A stretch of 64,000 nt of DNA from Limnoperna fortunei (lineage: Eukaryota; Mollusca; Bivalvia; Mytilida; Modiolidae), in the NCBI GenBank assembly GCA_944474755.1, contig OX104113.1, positions 46,502,980 through 46,566,979 of the forward strand. The letters run 5' to 3'. Each line of letters starts with the position of its first letter. Position 1 is the first letter of the stretch. This document shows, in pieces, positions 31,701 to 43,700 of this stretch. Below the pieces are notes generated by a model, which saw only the letters and a program-made list of their open reading frames with translations, did not search any database and was not told the DNA's origin. The position numbers and the translations under genes were made by a program.

Positions 31701-34700
31701 ATTTAACAAATGAACATATGCAGAATAATGGTTCTTGAACACTGCACTTCATCTCATCACCAGGCACCTTTATACCAAGTTTGCAGTGAAACCATCTGGT
31801 AGTTTTGAAGTAATTTTGTAAGTTATTTTCTGGGCTAAAAAAATAAACTAAAGAAGTTCAACAATTAACAAAGGTTGAGTTATGGTTCTTGTGCAAAACT
31901 ATGATGGAGGGATTGACAAAAGGACAGAAAGACTGAATGACTGATAGATAAAGCAGCAACCATCTGCTCTCGTACTCGGAAAGCATAAACATGATGTGAC
32001 TGCTATTTTTATTATTAATACCATCCATTTCCAGAAGACTTCTTCCTGATCTTTCCATGACAACATGTTCTGCAGCCTGTCATTATCCTTTTCTAATAAC
32101 TTCAAAATCTGCAAAATATACACAATTCTTTTACACATTTGATACAAATATTTAACAATGTTAGTACCTGTTTGATTATCTCCCATAGAGACAACACAAT
32201 GAATACTAGTATATAGAGCAGCTTTGTGAAACAGTTGAAGAATTCTCTTGATTTATTATTACTTTGCCTTACAACAACATATCTATATTCTTTTCCAAAG
32301 AAAAAACCCTACAATAATGCATTGCTTAGTTAAAGTAAACTGCAAATTCTTTTGTTGAGTCACAAATCTTGTGTTGATTTTACCTTTTGTAGAAGCTACA
32401 CTGAGCCTACTACAAGGAGAGGAGCACGGCACTCTCTGAACAAGTCACCCAATGTGGCTTGTGGCAAGACATTCTATCATTATCATGGTTTTATAACCTG
32501 ACAACTCCCATCTAAAGGGCATCTTGTATCCTCCAGCTGGGGAAGTATTGTGAAGTTCTGTTTGTTAAGACCAGTGATCCCTGTACATAGTTTTCTATAT
32601 TTTAGTGTTAATAAATTCAAGTTACCGGTACATTGATAACATAATTATGAACTGATGTAAGTTAGTGAAAGTCATTTGATGCTACATAATCATTTGGTTT
32701 TGTAATATTCCAACAGAATAATGAAAGCAACTGGAAGTAGACCACATCCCGACACCTTACACTGGTAAACTTTTCTAAGAGTGCAAGAATTATTTTCTGT
32801 CACATGATTTGTCCACTCCTTTCATTTGCAAGGATTAATTCTGCAGCATGATTTGTCCACTTGGTTTGATATTTTCTGATTGTGCTACATTTACTTCTAT
32901 GATCATCAATAAATTATCAAATCTAACCTTTTTCATCAGTTCTGGATGTTTTAATAAATGAACCTCCATCACTGATAGATGATTCCTCTCTGGATTCAAA
33001 GATACACCATACGTGCTGTCGTGTACCTGAAGAAAAACCTTCTACAATTGAATTGTTAACTATCAATGTGATTATATATCATACCTTTCCAAAGGTCTAT
33101 ACAATTCTGGTATTAATTTCATTCAAAATAATAAAACACCTCTATTTGAAACCAAAAAATAACAAATGTGGAATTAGTTAAAGATTAATCCACTATATTT
33201 TAATTTAATGAAGTTCTATTGCAAATTTGATTGGATAATAAATTGTTATATGCTGATGGAATCAAAAAGTTCAAAAAAGGACTTGTGTTTATCCCATTGC
33301 AATGAAAAATCAAAGTGCAGACTGCACCGATGGAAAGATTGCTTTGCAAGTATGAAATGAGATTCCTGCCTCATGTTTGACAGGCAATAAAACAAACCAA
33401 TGTAAAATAAATCAGGTAAATTTAGAAATATATTAGATATAAATTAAAAAGACTAGAAAAAACTTTGCAATCCTCATAATTGATAGCCCCAGCTCCCCTT
33501 TGTCTTGAATGGCAATGTCTAGGGCTTTAATGTTGAAAACTCCAAAAATCGTTTTGCTCAAACTGTAAATATCAGGTGCGCAATTCCACCATATGACAAA
33601 GGATTCTGCAAAAGTTTCATCAAATCCCACTCAGTGGTGCAAGTAGTTGTGGATAAGAGATAGGTATCCCCTACATCAAAGAATGGCAAATCAATGTTTG
33701 CTATGGGAAATCCTAAATATCATTCAAATCAAAATACTAGAGGATCTTAAGAGCCTGTATCGCTCACCTGACTTACAAAAAAACTGTTTGAATTTCCAAT
33801 CAGCAGCAATTTGTAGGACCGTTTCTGAGAAGAAGCAGTTTTTATGTTTTTTCATAGGTTAGTATGTTAAGTAATGTTCCATGGTGGCAGCAATCTTGTA
33901 TTTTGGATCGAAACAAAAAACTCAAAATTAGTAGAGGACAATATAATATCACATATCCTTCTGCAAAGCGGTTTGTGAGAAAACGAATTTTAAAATTTCA
34001 GCCAATCAGAAGGCATTTGCAGTTCTGGCAGCCATGTTGAATTTCCTATCGACTCGAAAAACTTTAAATAATAAGAATACTATCTAGGATTCACTTCTGC
34101 ATTATTTGGTTTAATTGTGAGGAACAGTTTCAGAGAAGAAGTTGTTTGTATAGTTTTCCCATAGGGCCCTATGATAAGCTGTGTTCCATGGTGGTGGCCA
34201 TCTTGGATTTTGGATCACCACAAAGAACTCAAACTTTGTAGAGGACCATCTAAGGTACATTACTGCAATATTTCAAATCAATCTGCCATGCTGTTTGTAA
34301 AAAGAAGATTTTTGAAATTTCAGCCAATCAGAACCCATTAGTGGCCCTGGAGGCCATGTTCAATTTGCAATTGGCTCGAAAAACTCAAAATAATAAGATA
34401 AATATCCATCCATCATTTCTTCATAATTTGGCTTCATTGTATGGAACAGTTTCTGAGAAGAAGTTGTTTGTATGTTTTTCCCATAGGGTCCTATGTTAAA
34501 CTAAGTCCTGTGATGGCGGCCATCTTGGATTTTGGATCAGCACAAAAAACTCAAACTTTGCAGAGGACCATCTAAGGTACATTTATGCAACTTTTCAAAT
34601 CAATCTGCCATGCGGTTTATGAGAAGAAGAATTTAAAAATTCAGCCAATCGGAACGCATTTATGGCTCTGGAAGCCATGTTGAATTTGCAATTGGCTCGA

Positions 34701-37700
34701 AAAACTCAAAATAATAAGATAATTATCCAACCTTCATTTTCTTATTAATTTGGCTTCATTGTGTGGAACAGTTTCCAAGAAGAAGTTGTTTGTATGTTTT
34801 TCCCATAGGGTCCTATGTTAAACTATGTCCTGCGATGGCGGCCATCTTGGATTTTGGATCTTCACAAAAAACTCAAACTTTGTAGAGGACCATCTAAGGT
34901 ACATTAATACAAAATTTCAAATAAATCTGCAAAACGGTTTATGAGAAGAAGAATTCTGAAATTCAGCCAATCGGAACGCATCAGTGGCCCTGTAAGCCAC
35001 GTTGAATTTGCAATTGGCTCCAAAAACTCAAAAATATTAAGATAACTATCCAACCTTCATTTCTTCATAATTTGGCTTCATTGTGTGGAACAGTTTCTGA
35101 GAAGAAGTTGTTTGTATGTTTTTCACAATGGGTCCTATGTTAAACTATGACCTGCGATGGCGGTCATCTTGGATTTTGGATTGGCACAAAAAACTCAAAC
35201 TTTGTAGAGGACCATCTAAGGTACATTTCTGCAAAATTTCAAATCAATCTGACAAGCGGTTTATGAGAAGAAGATTTTTGAAATTCAGCCAATCAGAACG
35301 CATTAATGGCTCTGGCAGCTATGTTTTATAGGATAATTAATTGGGCGGAGTGAATATCCAAAATATGATCATGAGTGCCGCATAATGCATCTGATTAAAC
35401 GAGTGCGACGGACGCAAAGTGATGAGAATAGCTCACACTGACCATTTGGGTCAGGTGAGCTAATAAAATATCAGGTGTACAACAGCACTATGTGACAAAG
35501 AGTCCATCAAAATTGCATCAAAATCCATTCAGTGCAACGATACAATTGAAGATGTTTCTATCATAACTTTTATAAATATATTAATAAATAAGACAAAATT
35601 GCTGCTGCCCATTTCAGACATAAAAATCGCACCTGTTATATGGTTGGAATATAACTTGCATCAAATACATGTACATTATGTCTCCCTATAAATGTAAGTG
35701 ATGGCATATTTAGCTTCTAAAATATTCAAAACTAAAATAATTTATTTCTGTAATACTCCAGGGCTTCAGTTGCCGAGTGGTTAAGGTAGTATTCATCTAC
35801 TATTGATCGAATGCCTGTCAGCACTTGTTTGAATCTTACTGCTGCCAGGGTGTGCTCAACTTCAATCTTGATTGACAATTATTAAAAGACTCCTACAATC
35901 TGGCTTTCTACTCCAATAAAAACAGGACGCCCAAATATAGTTGAAAAATTGCTGAAAGTGGCATTAAATAATTACAACACAGGGATCTGTGCAAATCGAT
36001 TTACATGTGCTTTCAAATGATACTGGGTCGATTTTGTTATATCCAGTCCCACACACTATAACAAGATCGACCCAGTATTATTCAAAAGCGCATGTAAATC
36101 AATTTTTATAAATCCCCCGGATACAAACAAACAAAAAATTGTAAGACTGTATGAGGCAACATATATCTTTATAATCAGAATGCATGTCAACTAGTTTGTT
36201 TTAAATTTAAACAGTGTGTTAATAGCTTATACTAAAAGACACAATCACATGGAGTGCTTTTCTGCTTGCATTTAAAAAAAATTAATATTCAATATGCAAT
36301 ATTGTAACTTTTTATTACAAAAATCCAATAAAAAAACTTCCACTGTACATATTCCATACTATGCTTGTTGTTTACATGTACTTCGACTTTTGCTACGCAA
36401 TCTGACACTTTTGTTTTCAACAAGTGTCTTACGATGTTTACAAAAAATCGCCAGCTTTTGTGACGTTCTATGGTATTCGTGCCTAAACCGCAAACAACAT
36501 TACCCCAAGGTATTCAAATGGAAAATAATCGCTTGCTCCAAGTTACACCTGTTCTAATTTTGGTCAAAATTTACCTTGGAAAATCGCCCTATCAAATTGA
36601 AAAACAGCATTTCAAAACGCTGAACAAATGTTAAAAAATATTTGCTTATTTCAATTTGCACCTTTTTGGATCTACATAAGGAACATAAGATCGACCATAC
36701 GCGCTAAGAGGTTTTATTTGTCACTCAAAAAACTTCTGCAAAACACACTGACTTGATCACATCTTCCTTTGTTTTAAGGAACACATAAAATGAAGAAAAA
36801 TATATCGTTTTGACTTTCCTTTAATTAGATACTTAAAGCCTAAAAATGCAACATCGTCTGAAACGACAGCAATTTCGTGAGGTAAACATACACAGAAAAT
36901 TGGTACGTTTATGGCTTGTCACGATGGGTGGTGACCAATTTCGACTCGTGTAAAGAGATATATTAATGGTTCAGCATGAATTACCAATGATAAAAATTTT
37001 TTTATAGATGGCGCCGCTCTGTAAATCTGTACATCGACAAAGCACACACTTTGTGTTGATTTTCATTTAATTAAACATGTAAAAAATAGAATGCAAAACC
37101 GTACGTATGAAACGACGACCACACGATCGCACAAAATAATCATTAAATCACTTCAATCACTTCAATCATAATAACGTCGTCAAATATTATTAGACTGGTG
37201 CCACTGTCAGTACTACATTTGTCGGTTCAGTGAACAGCAATCGCGAGGATTGCCAAATATCGCGTTGATTTCCAAAACCAAAAAGTGTCTCGCGGATGAA
37301 CATGGAATATTAGTTTAAATCGTAATATTAGTTATACAGTAAATGAGACATAATACGAAAGGATATGTATAGTAAAGTTGTTCAAGATAAATGTGGTGCA
37401 CCGATTCATGTAATTGATAGATTCCTCCAATGTGACCTATATTTTACAAGCGTAAGGTTTTATTATTCTATGTATTTGAGCATTAGCAAGGGGAAAGTTT
37501 GCTACGCAACCTTCCCAAAAAATGACACAGGATGTGGATTCTAATAATTAATGACTAATGTGATATCCTTAATACAAACCCTGTTCATAAGTTTGGCCTT
37601 TTCCCTCTGCAGTGCCTGTAGCTGTCTGATGTTAGATCTGAGTTTACCATTCAGAAGTCTCAAATGCTGGACTTTCTGTGCAGGGGAGAGAATCCTTTGT

Positions 37701-40700
37701 GGTGCCAACTGTCTAGAAGGTTTGGACATATCTTCAAATTCAAACTGAATATGAGAAACAAAATTCTTACATGACAAGTTACACAAAGGAAAATTTTGAT
37801 GTTAAACAATAAAGAACTATCACTAAAATAAAAAATTTAAAAACCAGAGAAAAAATTTAACATCACAATTTGATCAAAGACATACAAGACAAAAAAACAA
37901 TAGAAAGGGACAAAAAGACAAAAGGACATATTAATTATTGGCTTAGAACAGTCATAAACATGTGATGGGGTTAAACTGGTTAAAGAGATCCCAAAGTCTT
38001 CCCTTACTTAGTATGATAGTTACATTTTCAGCACTATGTATAAAACACAGCATTACTACAACATGACTGTATTTATCAATTTCTTTTTCAAATAACAGTT
38101 TTTCTGTTTACCTCATACAGAAATGATGGATCATCTTCATCTAGAGGGGATGCACAAGCTTCCATGAATTTATCAATGAGACTCTCTTTACATAGCAACC
38201 AGGCAAATCCTAGCAACAGCTCTCTGCTGCCGCTGCTCATGTCATTTGGCAAAGAAGCAAACTCTCTTGACAGGAAGCCTCTGGTCTGCATTTCCTGTTT
38301 TACATAAACCACCAGTTCCTCTGAAAAAATTTTATAATGGAATGGATGCACAGAATAAATTTGCCAAAAAAAGTGGTATCTTTTATTTATGTGATCATTG
38401 TCTTATTAAGGTAATAGTTTTGCAATATACAGTAAAACTTCTCTAAACCCGACGCCACTGAGACTAAGATAATGGCCGGTTTACAGAGGTGGCCAGTTTA
38501 GTGAAATTTAGTGAAATCTTCAGTGATTTTTAGTTACTGCCATTGAAATAATAGATTTATCAAGGTCTTTAATCAATTTTATTTTGATCACTAAGAGATA
38601 ATTCTACACATTGATGTTTTGCTGGTCGAGACATTTTTTATGTCAAGTGATAAAAACAGGTCTTTTTTTCCATTTCTTTTGTAAGAGTTGCAATGACGCT
38701 TTAAAATGTTCATTTGTACAAAAATACCAATAGACCAAATAATTATATTGATTGTCAGTTTTCCTACAACACGGCCGGTGGTTTTCTTTTATACTCTGGC
38801 TTCCTCACCCAATAAAATTTCTGAAAGTGTCATTGAACACCATTTAAACAAACAAAATATTATTTTTTCATAAATAATAATATTCAATGATATTTAATTG
38901 ATTTTAATCAGTATTTTGTTGTTTAGTCCATAATTCATAGACTTAAATGATCACACTTAAATGTCATAAATTACCGTTAAATAGTCATCATGGGCACAGG
39001 TAAACAAAAGTTATGTTTATTAATTGACACAGATTAGTGCTAGTTTGTATACACAACACTTTACACTAATTAAGGCCCCTGCATGTAAACCAGTTGATGA
39101 ATGACTTTAAATTAAATGTAATGATTTCCGGTTACGTCAGTGATTTATGACAGGTAAATTTTATAAGTTACAAGTAAAGAGGGGTGTCTTGGTCAATAAA
39201 AGCAAAACGTTTGAAAAGTGACAAGTGTGCAGTTTGTAGAGGGGGCTGGTTGTAAAGATAATTTACATTAACTAATGGGTATTGCCCAGGACTTTTAAAA
39301 ACGACTGATTTGAATGGAAACTGGTCTGATGGTCCGGTTTATAGAAATTTCACTGTACGTGTATTATAAAAAAGTACAATGTATCATATTAAATAAATTA
39401 ATAAATATTTGTTTGTCTGTTTGTTTGAATGTTGTTGTAACGCCACTTTCATCAATTTTTCAGTTATATCATGGCGTACAGTTTTTATTTGGGGAGGAAG
39501 CTGAAGTACCCAGAGAAAACCCTGACCTTTGGTAGGAAAACTGGCAATTCTTGTCAATGAAGATTGGAGACAAGTGCACCATGCCCGCAGTGAGGCTCGA
39601 ACCCGCAATCTCAGTGTTGGCAGACCACGTGATTAATAGTAGACAAAATACCTTAACCACAGCCACTAAGGTCCCAATTAATAAATAAATGTAGATAGCC
39701 TTGTGTAGACAATACAATGTCCGGTAGCAGAAAGAACATAAGACGAGTTTACACATATATAGATTGTTTGTTTGTTTGAATGGTGTTTTAACGCCACTTT
39801 CAGCAATTTTTCAGCTATTTCATGGCGTCCAGTTTTTATTGGGGGAGGAAGCCGGAGTACCCGGAGAGAACCCCCGACCTGCGGTAGGAAAACTGGCAAT
39901 CCTTGTCAATTAAGATTGGAGTCGAGTACACCCTGCCTGCAGTGAGAATCGAACCCGCAATCTCAGTGTTGACAGACCACGTGATCAATAGTAGACGAAC
40001 TACCTTGACCACTCGGCCACCGAGGCCCCCCACATATATAGAATACAGATTGATAATAAAACAGGTTAGGTTTTTTCAAACACAAATTTAGAAGGATTAT
40101 TGCAGGAACCACTCGAAACTGTCCATAGGGCATCAATAACAAGCAAAACTAAAAGGTAAACAGATACGATCTTATTTATGGATTTTTACGGACAGCAATA
40201 CTAATAAAATTGTGATTATATCCTACAAAAGTCATGTATAACCAATTTTAAACTAGACAAAGTCGATCTAACGATCACTGATACCCTCTGCTTAAATTTT
40301 GCAGACTTTTTTTGTAAAAATTTCTAACGTTTTTTGTCGAATCGTGACATTGACCATTGATGGAATTTCTCCATCATCAATAGACTTCATCCCACCAGCT
40401 ATGTATTATATATCCTAAAGTTTGGCAAATGTGACCTTGAAATTTGATGGATTTACCCCAAAATCAATAGGCTTCTGATAAACCTAATATGAAACTATAT
40501 CCCTAAGTTTCATTAATATTATATGTAAACTTTTTGAGTTATTGTCTGAATATGTTTTTTTTTTTTTGTAAAAATTTCTTACATTTTTTGGAAACTGTCA
40601 CCTTGAAATCTGACAGATTACCCCCAAAAATCAATAGGCTTCTAATCAACCTGATATATAACAATATCCCAAAGTTTCATTCAAATCGGATGCAAACTTT

Positions 40701-43700
40701 TTGAGTTATTGTCCAGAAAAATCTTTTTGTAAAAATTTCTAAAGTTTTTTGTGGACTGCAACCTTGAAATTTGACGGATTTCCCCCCAAATCTATAGACT
40801 TCTTACCAACCTGATATATAACAATATCCCAAAGTTTCCTTCAAATCGGATGCAAACTTTTTCAGTAATTGTCGAGAAACTTCTAACATTTTGTGTGGAC
40901 TGTGACCTTGAAATTTGACGGATTACCCCAAAATCGATAGGCTTCGTACCAACCTGATATATAACAATATCCCAAAGTTTCATGCAAATCAGATGCAAAC
41001 TTTTTTTAATTATCATCCGGAAACCAAATTGAGATGAATGAACTGACAGACGGACATGAGGACCACTATATACCCCCCGACTCTGTCGAGCAGGGCTATA
41101 TAAAAAATTAATCATGAAGGAAATTGCCATGTGCACCTTTTCAAAGCAGTTATGTCAGTTACACCCTTTGTAACTCCATAATATGTGAACCAAACTTTTA
41201 CATGTTCATTACTAGAAACATTATTTTTCATCCCTACCATTTTCTATATACACATGTTGATCAATTTAAATATTTAATACCAACTAAAAAAAAATAATTT
41301 TAAAGATAGAATGATGAACAAACCATTCAAATTCTGCAGATAGTTTGACAAATTTGTTATCGAAGGGGATAACTCTAACAAAATTTAATAAAAATTTGTG
41401 TATTACTCTAGGTAGTGTCTTTTGCTATGTTCAAGTTTGTGTATTACCCTAGGTAGAGCAGGTTGCTATGTTCAAGTTTGTGTGTTACCCTACGTAGTGC
41501 CTGTTGCAATTTTCAAGTTTGTGTATTACCCTAGGTAGTGACTATTGCTATGTTTAAGTTTGTGTATTACCCTAGATAGAGCCTGTTGATATGTTCAAGT
41601 TTGTGTATTACACTACGTAGTGCCTGTTGCTATGTTCAAGTTTGTGTATTACTCTGGAAGTGCCTGTTGCTGTTGGATACATACCTGTAGACAGCTCTGA
41701 CTTTGCTTTAAGTGCCACTTCATCAATACTTCCATATTTACAGAAATACAATAATTCAAACAGCAAATTCCAAAATGTTTCTGTCTGCAAATACAAGAAA
41801 TACTATTAAATCATAGTTTTAATTCATACAAATGTACACACAAAAGAGTATACAAAATAAGTCTAAAAGAAGGCTAAATGGAAGGATCTTATTCTATATA
41901 TTCTTATGCACTCCATTCACCTACTTGACTTGTTACTAAACCAGGAAATTTCTCAAGAATGTAACAATACAAATCTCGTTTAAATTGATACATATGTTCA
42001 AAGATGAGTAGAAGCTATCATGTTAAAGTCTTGTGTACATAAAGTTACTATCCTTGGAATTTTTCAAAAACTTTTCCAACAAACTTGAAAACATTAAAGT
42101 ACTAGTAGCATTCTCAAATATATATAGTACTGATAGGATTTAAAGAGGGTACACAGTACAAACCATTTTCCCCCGAAGACTATTTAAATAATGTACTTGG
42201 AAAATTTAATCGTTTGTAATTCTAGCATACATGTACAAGTGTTTTATTAATGCTGAAGTAATTTATCATTACATATTGTTGTAGGTAGTTTATTCCTCAA
42301 AGTAAGTGCAGAAAAACTTAGTTCTATACTTTAGGGACACAAAGGTGACATTTTATAACATTCCTGATTTGATAAGGAGTGTTATCAGAAACTTAATTTT
42401 TCTTCATTCCTTAACCTTATGACATCTCTAGACAACTGTCTGTGTTGTCATAAGTATTTATTTTGAGCAAATTCTACTAATAATATTCAATGTAAGTATT
42501 GATTGATTGATTGATTGATGTTTTACGCCCAGCAAGCAATATTTCAGCTATATTCAGGACGTGAATCATGTAAGTATTAACTCAATGCTAAATTCAGTGA
42601 CAGTTGGTACCAAGATTTCTCAAAGGCAGCCGATGTACACCTGCCTCACGGCCTAAACAACAGTTCGGCACACTCAAAGCAGCTATGTTATTACAACTAC
42701 ATAGCAACATCTATGTTTAATAAAAATCATAAGAAAAACACAGAACAAGGATTTTTTTTAAAGCCAAAAACACATAAAACAGGGACATATTTTAAGTCAC
42801 TAATACTCAAAAACAATTAATAATAAATTATTTTACTTATATGTAAATGACTTAATGCATGTTTGTATATTGCTTACATGTTTTTGCATATTCATTCATT
42901 GCTTTTTAATGCTGCCAAATTCAACATTTCATTAAAAATATTTTACCAAGATTAAATTAATAATTATCATAAAAATCCAAATTTGAAAAAATGAAATTAT
43001 CAATTACATGTACTTCAGCATTGTTTACCACCTTATGATGAGTACTTTTGCAATTAAATATAGAATAATAGTTACTTTCGATTTGAGACTGAAAATATGA
43101 CATGGAATATCTAGATGAGACTGAAAATATCACATGGAATATCTAGATAAGACTGAAAATATCACATGGAATATCTAGATGAGACTGAAAATATCACATG
43201 GAATATCTAGATGAGACTGAAAATATCATGTGGAATATCTAGATGAGACTGAAAATATCACATGGTATATCTAGATGAGCCTGAAAATATCATGTGGAAT
43301 ATCTAGATGAGGCTGAAAATATCACGTGGAATATCTAGATGAGCCTGAAAATATCACTTGGAATATCTAGATGAGGCTGATAATATCACGTGGAATATCT
43401 AGATGAGGCTGAAAATATCACGTGGAATATCTAGATGAGACTGAAAATATCATGTGGAATATCTAGATGAGCATGTCAGCAAGAGTTAAATATTCCACTC
43501 TCAAAATTAAAAGTAACTATTTCTGTTTATCTGTAATTCGATTTCAGACTTTATTTCTTTTTAATTTACATATATTTTATGGGATACTTTTGTCATATAC
43601 ACAAGAGGTAAAGTGGCTCCAACCTGAATGAGATGTGACATCATTTATAGTAAATCACTCCACCCGTTACTTATTTTTTTTTCCTCAATAGTCAGGTTCT

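Noticed and set aside
40792..41136. 114-codon ORF on minus
   Set aside because: Translation of the 155-170-bp tandem repeat; no domain.
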